Positions 1 through 8,079 of a stretch of DNA of 64,000 bases are shown one piece after another. Location: the IMG/VR virus record IMGVR_UViG_3300044640_002737, positions 186,001-250,000 of that record; one strand, written 5' to 3'. Each line of letters starts with the position of its first letter. The first letter of the stretch is position 1. The stretch is from a virus. The notes under the pieces are model-generated. The model ran no database searches. It had not been told where the DNA came from and was given only the letters and a program-made list of their open reading frames with translations. The translations under genes were made by a program, and so were the position numbers.

Positions 1-117
1 CCAGTTGATAAAACAACTCCTGAATTAGTTTATATGGCATCTGAAGATTCAAACAAGGCTGATAAAATCATTATAGCTCAGGCAGTAATTCAATTAAATT
101 CTAGCGTTATAGCTTAA
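1..117 (+). CDS. partial gene, C-terminal 38 residues
   Basis: The reading frame is open from the first base and ends with TAA at 115-117, giving 38 residues that finish in QLNSSVIA. The start lies outside the window. It is plus-strand and followed within 25 bases by a strong bidirectional terminator, as expected for the end of a real transcription unit. The fragment is too short to assign a family. Confidence 0.6.
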   Translation, partial: PVDKTTPELVYMASEDSNKADKIIIAQAVIQLNSSVIA

Positions 118-134
118 TCGTAACATAAAAAACA

Positions 135-175
135 AAAAAACCCTAGATAATATTTTATCTAGGGTTTTTTGTTTT
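135..175. terminator. bidirectional intrinsic terminator
   Basis: A perfect 10-bp stem (141-150 with 155-164, CCCTAGATAA and its complement) with a 4-nt loop is flanked by an A-run on the left and a T-run on the right. It can therefore stop the plus-strand gene ending at 117 and the minus-strand gene ending at 186, which converge here. Confidence 0.9.
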
Positions 176-185
176 TATATGGATT

Positions 186-707
186 CTAATTTGTAGTTTC
201 CATTGACTTATTAAATTCTGCATTCATTCTTTCGTCCGTGTCTACTGGATCTAAATATCCCATTGCAAAAACTAAGTAGTAAGAGCCTTTTATTGTTACA
301 ATTGTGAAGTAATATGAATCATAACCCGCTTCAATATTTGCTGGATCATTTAATATCTTAGAGATTCGTGAAGCATATGTTTTTTCAACCAATTCAATAC
401 CATATTTTTCCGGATTAATATTCCCATTACCTTCACTATCTGCGGTGTAGCTAAATATATTGTGACTAGGTGCTTTAGATCTACTATATGGCGTATCTGC
501 TTCCCCGAATTTTTTTACTTTCACGTGGGTATAGCATCCTTCCTTAAATCTATCTAGCTTTGTAAGATTTTTACCTGATGCACTAACTGTGCTATCTACG
601 AATTTAATTAATTCTTTTTCAAATGCTGTTTCTTTAGATTGAGCATTTACCTGTGCAGTTGTTACCGATGCGATAATTAAAACTGCGATTGCGATTAACT
701 TTTTCAT
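186..707 (-). CDS. secreted protein of unknown function
   Basis: This is a 173-residue protein with a clear Sec signal peptide: MKK, a hydrophobic core to about residue 17, then AQVNAQS, a likely signal-peptidase site after AQA/NAQ. The mature part has no family I recognise. It lies directly downstream of an early-type promoter (741-772) with an AT-rich leader and has its own terminator, so it is probably monocistronic and made early. A role at the cell envelope, for example in superinfection exclusion, would be inference only. Confidence 0.8.
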   Translation of the reverse strand: MKKLIAIAVLIIASVTTAQVNAQSKETAFEKELIKFVDSTVSASGKNLTKLDRFKEGCYTHVKVKKFGEADTPYSRSKAPSHNIFSYTADSEGNGNINPEKYGIELVEKTYASRISKILNDPANIEAGYDSYYFTIVTIKGSYYLVFAMGYLDPVDTDERMNAEFNKSMETTN

Positions 708-740
708 ATCTCTTAATTGTTTTTGTTTTTAAATACATTA

Positions 741-772
741 CAAATATAAGACCACAACTCGGGATAAAAAAA
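741..772 (-). promoter_or_regulatory. early promoter, Bacteroidota type
   Basis: On the minus strand TTTTTTTA (772-765) is followed after exactly 16 nt by TATATTTG (748-741), which matches the Bacteroidota -7 consensus TAnnTTTG. It lies 33 bases upstream of the ATG at 707. Four other sites in the window share the same layout and a CCG/TCG just after the T-run. Confidence 0.75.
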
Positions 773-884
773 TTTTATTGATTTTTTATTGATTTTTTTT
801 ATCCCTACCGGATTAAATACATTTTAATGCATCTACATCAGTAAAAATAAAAGACGTCACTAAAAGCTTTTATTTTAGCTTATA

Positions 885-1577
885 CTAATACTGTGTTCGT
901 AGTAATTCTACAACATCCCATGCATCTTCCAAAGCATTATGAGTAACTGCTCCATCTATCTTAGCTCTCTGCTTACATTGATTTAATGAAGGCAATGAAT
1001 CATCCTCGATCCAATTGGTAAATAATATCGATGGATCAATAATTCTTTGCTTAATTCTGAATATTTGTTTCCATCTCGGAAGTTTCTCGATAAACAATTT
1101 ATCAAATGTACCAAAGTTTTTACCTGCTACATTTAGAGAGACAGGATTCATGTTAGATTTTAATACCGGATATGACTTGCCGTTAATGATTCTAAAATGC
1201 TCACCAGTTTGCGCATGGCTCCATCCGCTGGTATCTTCCTTTTTAACCATTCCATTATCATACAGGAATCTAAATAGGGCATCAGCAACATCGCTTTCAT
1301 TTAAAAATTGCATACCGGTCATATGAACCAAATCATTCTTTTCATCCAGTGATTCTGCCTCCTGATAATGAACTATAGCCTCGATGAGATCCTTATTCAT
1401 ATTGATAGCAAATGGGGATCCAGTGATTTCTTCCCTTTTAATTGCAACGTGGAATTTTGGGATGTCCTCAAATGGAAGCTTGTTGTTTGTATCCTCTACA
1501 ATAACTCCGATTGATAGGATTTCATTTTTTTCCGGATTAAGTCCGGTGGTCTCGATGTCTATTGATAAGTATTTCAT
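885..1577 (-). CDS. DnaQ-like 3'-5' exonuclease (DEDDh)
   Basis: This 230-residue exonuclease domain protein belongs to the RNase T/DnaQ superfamily. Exo I is the SIDIETTGL block at residues 5-13, whose D and E ligands bind the two metal ions. The Exo III histidine motif is HNALEDAWDVVELL near residues 213-226, which gives the DEDDh layout. A middle insertion, roughly 60-180, is longer than in a minimal DnaQ domain and I do not recognise it. Such phage proteins trim 3' ends of DNA or RNA, but the actual substrate cannot be read from sequence. Confidence 0.85.
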   Translation of the reverse strand: MKYLSIDIETTGLNPEKNEILSIGVIVEDTNNKLPFEDIPKFHVAIKREEITGSPFAINMNKDLIEAIVHYQEAESLDEKNDLVHMTGMQFLNESDVADALFRFLYDNGMVKKEDTSGWSHAQTGEHFRIINGKSYPVLKSNMNPVSLNVAGKNFGTFDKLFIEKLPRWKQIFRIKQRIIDPSILFTNWIEDDSLPSLNQCKQRAKIDGAVTHNALEDAWDVVELLRTQY

Positions 1578-1596
1578 ATTATTTATATTCGATATA

Positions 1597-1956
1597 TTAT
1601 CTTTGTTCCTTTAGTTTTTTAAAAATTGAAATCTGTCGGGGTGTCATTTTATATACTGGGACGAATTCCCACATACATTCGGCACAATTAGTAACGTGCA
1701 TTCCTTCCACTTTAACAGAGAATATATTATGACCAGTAATCTCAACCTGTGCAACAACATCCTCCGGATCCTCATAATCACCACCGGTCATGTTGTTATT
1801 GGAGGCTTTAACTGTCTCCGTAACCCACTCTGCATATTTCACTCTCAGTGAATCAGGAATTTCAGATTCCTCACCATATTGATACATCGGATATTCAACA
1901 TTATTACAACTGGAAATAGCAATAACCAGGATCAATAAAGGCATTATTTTTTTCAT
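1597..1956 (-). CDS. small lipoprotein
   Basis: The signal sequence MKKIMPLLILVIAISSC ends in a lipobox (ISSC), so the protein is probably lipidated on the Cys and anchored in the envelope. An ATG at 1974 would add six basic residues (MKIKRR). I prefer the ATG at 1956 because the early promoter -7 element ends at 1976, leaving room for a short leader. The mature part of about 100 residues contains a C-x-x-C (NCAEC). Its family is unknown. Phage lipoproteins often block superinfection, but nothing here proves that. Confidence 0.75.
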   Translation of the reverse strand: MKKIMPLLILVIAISSCNNVEYPMYQYGEESEIPDSLRVKYAEWVTETVKASNNNMTGGDYEDPEDVVAQVEITGHNIFSVKVEGMHVTNCAECMWEFVPVYKMTPRQISIFKKLKEQR

Positions 1957-1975
1957 ACGTCTTTTTATTTTCATG

Positions 1976-2007
1976 CAAATGTAATTTATGATTACGGAAC
2001 AAAAAAA
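1976..2007 (-). promoter_or_regulatory. early promoter, Bacteroidota type
   Basis: Minus-strand TTTTTTTG (2007-2000), a 16-nt spacer beginning TTCCG, then TACATTTG (1983-1976). It sits immediately in front of the lipoprotein gene and overlaps its upstream start-codon option. Confidence 0.75.
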
Positions 2008-2061
2008 TGTACGTATTTTTTTTGGTTATGGGAATATATAAAATAAAAAACCAAAACTAAT

Positions 2062-2883
2062 ATGTTATTAAAGAATGGGTCTAAAGGAGAAGACGTAAAA
2101 AAACTCCAAGCTAAATTAGGATTAGCTGCTGATGGAGCTTTCGGTCCGGGTACTGAAGCTAAGGTTAAAGCATGGCAAGCAGCTAATGGATTAACTGCTG
2201 ATGGCGTTGTTGGTGATGGAACATGGACTAAATTATTTGGTGCTGCTCCAGTTGCTGCTGCTCCAGTTGCTATACCTGCTTCTGATTTTAAATTGGCAGC
2301 TCTTAAAGGTCATATTCCTGATGCAGTTATTGCACAAATTCCTGCTACTGCTTCAAAATTTGGGATTAGTAATGTACTAAGACTTGCTCACTTTTTAGCT
2401 CAGTGTGGTCATGAATCTGGCGGATTTAAAGCAGTTAGTGAAAACCTTAACTACTCTGCGGATGGTCTTAAAAAGATTTTTCCAAAATATTTCCCAGGTA
2501 CACTTAATGAATCTTATGCAAGACAACCTGAAAAGATTGCTGCAAGAGTTTATGGTGGAAGAATGGGTAACGGTGACGAAGCTTCTAAAGAAGGTTTTAA
2601 ATTTAGAGGTAGAGGTTATATCCAATTAACAGGTAAAGCTAATTACACTTCATTCGATAAATTCGTTGATGATGATATCTTAGCAAATCCAGATTTAGTT
2701 TCAACTAAATATCCATTGGCTTCTGCAGCTTGGTTCTTCAACAACAATAAACTTTGGTCTATTTGTGATCAAGGAGCTACTGATGCTGTTGTTACCTCAG
2801 TTACTAAAAGAGTTAATGGAGGTACAATTGGCTTAGCTGATAGAATTAAGCACTTCAAAGAGTATTATTCTCTTTTAAAATAA
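2062..2883 (+). CDS. endolysin: PG-binding domain plus GH19 chitinase/lysozyme
   Basis: This 273-residue protein probably degrades peptidoglycan at lysis. Residues 1-60 form a PG_binding_1 repeat (NGSKGEDVKKLQAKLGL ... GDGTWTKLFG). After an Ala/Pro-rich linker the GH19 domain runs from about 85 to 273. It contains FLAQCGHESGGF (about residues 112-123), with the likely general-acid Glu in HES, and FRGRGYIQLTGKANY, a GH19 hallmark. There is no signal peptide, so it would need a holin or similar. It is plus-strand, followed by a terminator, and next to a one-TM protein that could be a lysis partner. Confidence 0.92.
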   Translation: MLLKNGSKGEDVKKLQAKLGLAADGAFGPGTEAKVKAWQAANGLTADGVVGDGTWTKLFGAAPVAAAPVAIPASDFKLAALKGHIPDAVIAQIPATASKFGISNVLRLAHFLAQCGHESGGFKAVSENLNYSADGLKKIFPKYFPGTLNESYARQPEKIAARVYGGRMGNGDEASKEGFKFRGRGYIQLTGKANYTSFDKFVDDDILANPDLVSTKYPLASAAWFFNNNKLWSICDQGATDAVVTSVTKRVNGGTIGLADRIKHFKEYYSLLK

Positions 2884-2903
2884 TTTGAATAACAAATAAC
2901 ACC

Positions 2904-2934
2904 AAAAGGCTCGGTTATCCCCGGGCCTTTTTAC
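2904..2934 (+). terminator. intrinsic terminator after the endolysin
   Basis: An 11-bp stem (2904-2914 with 2921-2931, one G-T wobble) closes a short loop and runs into five T residues. It separates the endolysin from the next plus-strand gene. Confidence 0.85.
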
Positions 2935-2977
2935 TTATTATAATATATAATTTTCAAATATCTAAAATATTAAGAAT

Positions 2978-3268
2978 ATGGAAGCAAAAGAAACAAATGG
3001 CAATTCGAATATATCAGGATTCGCCGACGTATTTCTATCTAAACTAAAAGAACAATCATTTACCATAGTACTCATGATAGGTGTTATTTGGTATCAAGGT
3101 AGAATGATGGAAGAGCGAGTAGCATATTGGCAGAAATTATATGAAGAGCAGAAAGCCTATATTGAACAGACTAACAAGGAGGATAAATCCATTATGCTAG
3201 ACAGGATTAAATATCTGGAGGACCAGAGGGACAAGTATGCTGAGGATGCAATAAACGAATTAAAATAA
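2978..3268 (+). CDS. one-TM protein, possible lysis accessory
   Basis: The protein has 96 residues: a polar N-terminus, a single hydrophobic segment (FTIVLMIGVIWYQG, about residues 27-40), and then a long charged helix likely to form a coiled coil. The layout of a short N-terminus, one TM and a soluble helical tail is compatible with a pinholin-like or spanin-like protein, and its position directly after the endolysin fits. No family motif supports a firm name. Confidence 0.65.
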   Translation: MEAKETNGNSNISGFADVFLSKLKEQSFTIVLMIGVIWYQGRMMEERVAYWQKLYEEQKAYIEQTNKEDKSIMLDRIKYLEDQRDKYAEDAINELK

Positions 3269-3284
3269 AAATAAAAAATAAATT

Positions 3285-4187
3285 ATGTCAACAGAAACAA
3301 ACACAAATTTTGAAAACAATCAATCGGCTGAAACCCACTCAGATGGAACTTCAGGCGGTGCATCGATTGATACTACAACAACTGCATCTGCAGGAGTATC
3401 AACAGGAGATGAAAATGCCTCAATCGGTATTGAAGCATCTGTTAAAACCGGAACTGAAGCATCTGTTGAGGGTGGTTTAGATGGTAATAACGTTTATGTG
3501 GAAGCAAGTTATTCAGATACGACTGAAGCTCATATTACAGTAGATGGTCAAGCTAATGCTGAAGGATTTGGTGCTAGTGGTACAGTAGATGCTTATGTTA
3601 AAACAGGAAACGAAGCTGAACTTGAAGTAAGAGCAGGTGATGAAGGTGTAGTAGCAAATGGAAGCGTATCAGCGGGATCAGCGGCTGGTGTAGATGGAGA
3701 AGGAACATTAGATTTAAGAGAAGGTTCAGTTACAGCCGGTGCAGGAGTATCAGTTGGTGAACAAGTTGGAATCGGTGGAGGTGGCGAAGCTACTTATGTT
3801 GATGGAGTTGCAACAATCGGAGTTAGCGGTGAAGTAGCAGTACTACTTGGTGTTGATGTTGACCTAAGCGTTAGTATTGATACAAATCAAATAGCAGAAG
3901 ATGCCGCTGCAGCACAAAAATTAGCTGAAGAACAAGCTGCAGAAGCAAAAAGATTAGCTGATGAGGCTGATAGGGTATTAGCAGAACAAGCTGCAGAAGC
4001 TCAAAGAGAAACTGAAAGATTAGCTAGAGAAGCTCAGGAAGAATTTGACAGACAAGCTAGAGCTGCTCAGGAAGAAGCTGATGCTGCAGCCAGAGAAACC
4101 GAGAGATTAGCAAGAGAAGCTGATAATGCATTTAAAGACGCAGGAAACCAAATAGATAAAGGATTCAAGAAAGCTTTTAAATGGTAA
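3285..4187 (+). CDS. repetitive Gly/Ala/Val protein with Ala-rich coiled coil
   Basis: This 300-residue protein has two low-complexity halves. Residues about 30-195 alternate small and acidic residues with Gly/Ser/Val (GVSVGEQVGIGGGGEATYVDG style), suggesting a beta-rich repeat fold. Residues about 200-290 are an uninterrupted amphipathic helix with repeats of AEEQAAEAKRLADEADR type. The last residues are basic and aromatic (KKAFKW). There is no cysteine, signal peptide or TM. It lies 16 nt after the one-TM gene and 3 nt before the oxygenase gene, so the three are probably co-transcribed. Its function is unknown; a virion or membrane-surface structural role is possible. Confidence 0.7.
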   Translation: MSTETNTNFENNQSAETHSDGTSGGASIDTTTTASAGVSTGDENASIGIEASVKTGTEASVEGGLDGNNVYVEASYSDTTEAHITVDGQANAEGFGASGTVDAYVKTGNEAELEVRAGDEGVVANGSVSAGSAAGVDGEGTLDLREGSVTAGAGVSVGEQVGIGGGGEATYVDGVATIGVSGEVAVLLGVDVDLSVSIDTNQIAEDAAAAQKLAEEQAAEAKRLADEADRVLAEQAAEAQRETERLAREAQEEFDRQARAAQEEADAAARETERLAREADNAFKDAGNQIDKGFKKAFKW

Positions 4188-4190
4188 TCT

Positions 4191-4763
4191 ATGTCAGAAG
4201 TAATTACTCTTACAAAAACTGAATATCTTATAGGCCATTTACAAGAGGATCTAAATCCCCTCGTAGAAATGATATTATCAAACCATAAAGAGGGGAGAAA
4301 CATGTCAAAGGATATTACTAATATAAGGTATGAGGATATCAGAATAAATTTTACACCACAGGTACAGGGGATAGTACAAGTCCTCTGTAACGAGTGGTTT
4401 TCTTCGTTTGGAGAGGAAATAGAACTTTGTTGGCAAAATCAGGAGGGTCAGGATCCAAATTCCGCATTCTGGGCTGTTATCCACAATCACAATGAATCTA
4501 CAAATCTGCATTCCCACGAGACACAGGATAACTATGAGGGAGGAGCTCACGTAAGTGCTGCTATTTGGATTCAGGTTCCCAAAGACAGTGGAAATCTAGT
4601 ATTTCAATATCAGATTAACCCATACAGAACATGTCATAAAGAGATTGTAGCTGAAGCCGGTAAATTTGCGATGTTTGATAGCACCCTGCCGCATTACGTC
4701 ACAAAGAATTTCAGCAATGAACAACGTATTGTAATCAGTATGAATTTTAGGAGAAAGAGTTAA
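4191..4763 (+). CDS. putative 2OG-Fe(II) oxygenase
   Basis: This 190-residue protein has a double-stranded beta-helix dioxygenase pattern in its second half. The first metal-ligand region is NLHSHETQDNYEGG (about 104-117). It is followed by AAIWIQVP, then AMFDSTLPHYVTKN (about 162-175) with the distal His, and EQRIVISMNF with the 2-oxoglutarate-binding Arg. This resembles the putative phage 2OG oxygenase family related to TIGR02466. The substrate is unknown; it could hydroxylate a virion protein or a nucleic acid base. The gene starts 3 nt after the coiled-coil gene. Confidence 0.7.
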   Translation: MSEVITLTKTEYLIGHLQEDLNPLVEMILSNHKEGRNMSKDITNIRYEDIRINFTPQVQGIVQVLCNEWFSSFGEEIELCWQNQEGQDPNSAFWAVIHNHNESTNLHSHETQDNYEGGAHVSAAIWIQVPKDSGNLVFQYQINPYRTCHKEIVAEAGKFAMFDSTLPHYVTKNFSNEQRIVISMNFRRKS

Positions 4764-4817
4764 AAAACTTTATATCAAAAAAATATATAGATAAAATTCA
4801 AAAAATATTAACCCGTA

Positions 4818-4958
4818 ATGGCAAAGGCAAAAACACAATCAGCAGTTTCGTTTGTTAAAAAAACAAACACATCTTGTGACAGACACTCTAAGAGCGGTAC
4901 TTCCAAAAATAAGAGCTCCAAGAATTATAAGAAAGCTTATAAAGGTCAGGGAAGGTAA
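4818..4958 (+). CDS. 46-residue basic Ser/Lys-rich protein
   Basis: ATG at 4818 and TAA at 4956-4958 encode a 46-residue protein beginning MAKAKTQSAVSFVKKTNT and ending KKAYKGQGR. It is strongly basic with many Ser and Asn and one Cys followed by DRHSKSG. It sits between a GATATATA-like element (around 4785) and a strong terminator, which supports a real monocistronic gene. The size and charge suggest a nucleic-acid- or ribosome-binding peptide, but the function is unknown. Confidence 0.7.
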   Translation: MAKAKTQSAVSFVKKTNTSCDRHSKSGTSKNKSSKNYKKAYKGQGR

Positions 4959-4974
4959 TTAAATGCCGGATACA

Positions 4975-5005
4975 AAAAAGGACACTAATATTAGTGTCCT
5001 TTTTA
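4975..5005. terminator. bidirectional intrinsic terminator
   Basis: A 20-bp perfect palindrome (4980-4999, GGACACTAAT and its complement) has an A-run on the left and a T-run on the right. It lies between the convergent genes ending at 4958 (plus) and 5023 (minus). Confidence 0.9.
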
Positions 5006-5022
5006 TTTGATATTTGAAAATA

Positions 5023-5310
5023 TTAAGCTTCCGCTAAAATCTCTTTGATTTTTGTATCCATAGCAGATTTAGTTTGCATTCCCGATACTCGATGTACCTC
5101 AACACCATCTTTAAGGTAAACCAAGGTTGGTATATTTCTAACGGAGTATTTCTGAGCAACTTCCTGATGTTCATCAACATTAAGCTTAGTAATAACTACA
5201 CCACTATCATTTCCTTCCGGATATTCACTTTTTAAGCTCTCGAAAGCTGGAGCCATTGCTTTACATGGTCCACACCATTCAGCATAAAAATCAATTACTT
5301 CTAATTTCAT
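5023..5310 (-). CDS. trxA: thioredoxin
   Basis: This 95-residue thioredoxin carries the active-site WCGPCK at about residues 11-16 and the cis-Pro loop in VRNIPTLVYLKDG. It is slightly shorter than E. coli TrxA (109). It probably reduces the phage ribonucleotide reductase encoded at 44-48 kb, as T4 NrdC does, and may serve other thiol enzymes. It is followed by a strong terminator and preceded by 5 nt and the SGNH-phosphatase gene, so it is the last gene of that string. Confidence 0.95.
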   Translation of the reverse strand: MKLEVIDFYAEWCGPCKAMAPAFESLKSEYPEGNDSGVVITKLNVDEHQEVAQKYSVRNIPTLVYLKDGVEVHRVSGMQTKSAMDTKIKEILAEA

Positions 5311-5315
5311 ATTTA

Positions 5316-6725
5316 TTAATTTAGTTTAGCGAGTCTTTTTGCATCCTCTATATCTTTTACTCCGAATTTCTGAGCTTGTTTCAAATAAACATCATCCAAA
5401 AAATCATCCGGATTCTTAGTAACGATGCTATTCCAATCATTATATTGGGTTGTATATTTCCATATATTTTCAGTGGTAGATAATTCTGGATTTAATTTAG
5501 TTTTATATAGATATCCCCCAACAGATCCTCCAGTTCTATCAGATCCATGTGCACAATGTATTAGTGTGTTTCCCTTGGATAATAATTCATTTATCTTATC
5601 CTGATCTTCCGTTGGCGAGAGCTTATAGAAATCGCATCCTATTTCTTTGCATAATTCCATCTCTTTTTCTATTGAAACTGATCTCTGAAGAGGTAGATGT
5701 TTACCATCCTTCCCATCATCATTTAACCTAATTACGTTTTTAACGTTATATTTAGTATAAACGTTCCTCATGATATCAAGAGGAAACTGAGCACTCCTGT
5801 AATTAGTTTTTTTACCGTCCGGGATTATATGGAAATTATATTTTTCTGCAATTCTAGGATCTATCTTTTCTGGATCAGCACCGAGACCTAGTGGTAGAAA
5901 TGTTTCGTCAGTTTCAATATCCTTGTTAACCTCTCCTGATTTAATTCTATTTTCTCTCTTTGGTGCAACGTTTGATCTAAGCGTTGGATTTTCTGAATCT
6001 AGAATATTTATGGATACCTGAAATCCTGGTTTGAAATCCTTACCTGTAATTTCATACCATCTTGACTGGTCGTCTCTCTTAGCTAACCAATGATCATTAA
6101 CAACCTTATATTTATATGGATCACCCTTTCTTACAATTATCTCTGAATCTGTCAGTGTCGGGGTTTCCAAAATTGAATTATTTACACTCTCCTGTATAGC
6201 AAGGTCTAAATTCTTACCGATCTCCTTAATTGCTTGAGTTTCACTATGTGCCTTTGCAGATGTTGGTGAATATCCAACTGGCGGTTCTATTACCGTTGCT
6301 CCCTCTTTAGAGAAAAGCTCATAATAAGCTTTCACTTTGGCAGCAGTAACATTCTTGTTATTCCCCCATCCCCAAGATCCCTGTACCACAAAGAATTTGG
6401 CTTCTGGGAATGCCCTTCTTAGCTCTATAAATAGACCTCTCACGTCATCCCTGATACTAAATCCGCTATTAGTACCAATTTTTATTACTACATTCTTGAT
6501 GGATTGTGTTGTTGGAAATTTAGCAACAGCTTTTTTAAGCCATTCTGTATTAACACCGGATTTCCATAAGTTAGCTTCAGATCCAACCGGACCTAAAATA
6601 TCCACATCAATAGAATTCTTAGCAATTAGCGGGGTTAGAGAATCTCCAATTATAATATTTTGTAAATTAGAAGATTGCGATTCGTACAGTTTTGAAAACT
6701 GATTAAAATTATATACTTTTTCCAT
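5316..6725 (-). CDS. SGNH hydrolase-tyrosine phosphatase fusion with capsid-targeting-like leader
   Basis: This 469-residue protein has three parts. The leader MEKVYNFNQFSKLYE-S resembles the T4 capsid-targeting sequence with an L-x-E cleavage site after residue 15. Residues about 20-160 look like an SGNH/GDSL hydrolase: IIGDSLT (nucleophile Ser), VIKIGTNSG, and AHSETQ for the distal His. Residues about 290-460 form a dual-specificity or PTP-like phosphatase with the P-loop HCAHGSDRTGG (Cys nucleophile, Arg) and a preceding Asp-rich loop. I recognise both folds by motif only and the substrates are unknown. The GATATATA element 4 nt upstream and the leader suggest a late, packaged protein. Confidence 0.75.
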   Translation of the reverse strand: MEKVYNFNQFSKLYESQSSNLQNIIIGDSLTPLIAKNSIDVDILGPVGSEANLWKSGVNTEWLKKAVAKFPTTQSIKNVVIKIGTNSGFSIRDDVRGLFIELRRAFPEAKFFVVQGSWGWGNNKNVTAAKVKAYYELFSKEGATVIEPPVGYSPTSAKAHSETQAIKEIGKNLDLAIQESVNNSILETPTLTDSEIIVRKGDPYKYKVVNDHWLAKRDDQSRWYEITGKDFKPGFQVSINILDSENPTLRSNVAPKRENRIKSGEVNKDIETDETFLPLGLGADPEKIDPRIAEKYNFHIIPDGKKTNYRSAQFPLDIMRNVYTKYNVKNVIRLNDDGKDGKHLPLQRSVSIEKEMELCKEIGCDFYKLSPTEDQDKINELLSKGNTLIHCAHGSDRTGGSVGGYLYKTKLNPELSTTENIWKYTTQYNDWNSIVTKNPDDFLDDVYLKQAQKFGVKDIEDAKRLAKLN

Positions 6726-6729
6726 GCAG

Positions 6730-6737
6730 TATATATC
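6730..6737 (-). promoter_or_regulatory. GATATATA element
   Basis: An exact minus-strand GATATATA octamer ending 4 nt before the ATG of the SGNH-phosphatase gene. It is a candidate late promoter. Confidence 0.5.
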
Positions 6738-6748
6738 AGTTTATTTAA

Positions 6749-7489
6749 TTACAGTTCGCTCAAAAGCATCATTTCTTTATCCCAGGCACCCAAAATTTGC
6801 CAATAAAATCCAAATGGACTCTGTACTAATAAAATAGGATCCCTTTTTTCATATGCTTTTCTAAATTTATCAGGTTCAGCAATAACATAGAATACTGGCT
6901 TCTTTTTACAAAGCTTCATCATATTATCAGTGTAGCTTTTCATGGTCTGTATAGCATCATCTGGAAATTCTGGGACAAATAGATCCGAAGTGTTCATGAC
7001 TACATCATACTTTTCTAGTAAGACATCAATCTTCTCGTCAGTAGTGTTTTGAAAACCGTTGAAAAAAGCGTGGAATTTGTCATACTTCTTACGGTTTTCT
7101 AGTCTTTCGATTAGAGCTTCTACTTCTCTGCGTGAATACTTTTGAGTGATCAAATCTCTCTTGTATTTAAGAACTTCGATTTTGTCATCTAGATTAGCCA
7201 TAGTCCAAGGAGTTGGTATAGTTTCCAATTCACCCAAGATATCAATTGGCTTCATTGCTATTTTCTTAGATACAGGTTCGGAGTCTTTGCTATCATCACT
7301 AGATAAGGATGATCCGACGGTCAGAAATGTATTTATTCCGGTTCCGCCTCTGTATCCGGAGCTGTAATTTTTAAAGTCAAACAGGAAAGTTTCGTCTAGT
7401 CCATCATTCGATGAAGGCGTACCAAAAAGAGCATTTTCTTCTTTCAATGCTCGATTGAGTCTCAAGACTCTTTTTAAAAATTTAATCAT
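6749..7489 (-). CDS. conserved-looking phage protein, unknown function
   Basis: This soluble 246-residue protein has a basic N-terminus (MIKFLKRVLRLNRALKEEN), a Ser/Gly-rich segment around 45-70 and an alpha/beta C-terminal part. The latter includes a charged helix (about 105-155) and the strand-like stretches PVFYVIAEP and LLVQSPFGFYWQILGAWDKE. No catalytic motif was recognised. It lies 9 nt downstream of the HAD gene in the same orientation. Confidence 0.7.
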   Translation of the reverse strand: MIKFLKRVLRLNRALKEENALFGTPSSNDGLDETFLFDFKNYSSGYRGGTGINTFLTVGSSLSSDDSKDSEPVSKKIAMKPIDILGELETIPTPWTMANLDDKIEVLKYKRDLITQKYSRREVEALIERLENRKKYDKFHAFFNGFQNTTDEKIDVLLEKYDVVMNTSDLFVPEFPDDAIQTMKSYTDNMMKLCKKKPVFYVIAEPDKFRKAYEKRDPILLVQSPFGFYWQILGAWDKEMMLLSEL

Positions 7490-7498
7490 TATTTATTA

Positions 7499-8068
7499 TT
7501 ATTTAGTTAAAAAATTATTTATTTTTTCTTTAATTCCCAATTGTTTAATTCCTTCAGTCGATCTTGGTGTTAGAACAAAGTTTTCTAACCCATATCCACC
7601 GTTTGCTCCTGGACTCATATTAAGATCGTCGATAGCAACCCAATGTGTTATATCGGGATTTTTTTCAAGATACTCCTGGATCTCCAATATTCTCTTTTTT
7701 TCCAACCACCATTTCCACACAAACAGGTCGTTGGCATTTGGATCAAATTCATCCAAATTTGGTGTAATTGCAATGGGTCTTTTAATAATACCCTGTGCTT
7801 CATAGTAATCACCAAGCTCCTCTAGTGTTGCATGAAGTTTCCAATCCGAGCTCACAACAATTTCAGCACCGGTCTCCTGAAGTATCTCATTTAGAATCTT
7901 GATTGCTTTTTTATCAAAATCATCAAAACGGATTTCGACTGGTGCATCTTTTAAATTTGGACTACTCTCAGGATTAGCCGATCTATATTTAGACCACTTT
8001 TTCGTTCTGCCTCCCCAATTATTATGAAGACATATTACTCCGTCATTATCCAGGAACAAAATTTTCAT
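7499..8068 (-). CDS. HAD-like hydrolase
   Basis: This 189-residue protein contains HAD motif I FLDNDGVI (residues 4-11; nucleophile Asp and +2 Asp), motif II VVSSDWK (about 75-81) and a late acidic motif WVAIDDLN (about 147-154). The short cap and the SSDWK block fit the HAD family seen in some RNA-repair proteins and phages. It may dephosphorylate a nucleotide or a polynucleotide 5'/3' end. The substrate cannot be derived from the sequence. Confidence 0.8.
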   Translation of the reverse strand: MKILFLDNDGVICLHNNWGGRTKKWSKYRSANPESSPNLKDAPVEIRFDDFDKKAIKILNEILQETGAEIVVSSDWKLHATLEELGDYYEAQGIIKRPIAITPNLDEFDPNANDLFVWKWWLEKKRILEIQEYLEKNPDITHWVAIDDLNMSPGANGGYGLENFVLTPRSTEGIKQLGIKEKINNFLTK

Positions 8069-8079
8069 AACATTTAATA

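Noticed and set aside
844-876. AAAATAAAAG inverted repeat after the exonuclease gene as a terminator
   Set aside because: The stem is entirely A-T apart from one pair and no T-run follows in a convincing position; too weak to call.
1015-1326. Plus-strand ORF opposite the DnaQ-like gene
   Set aside because: It is a shadow of the antisense coding sequence; the minus-strand frame has clear exonuclease motifs.
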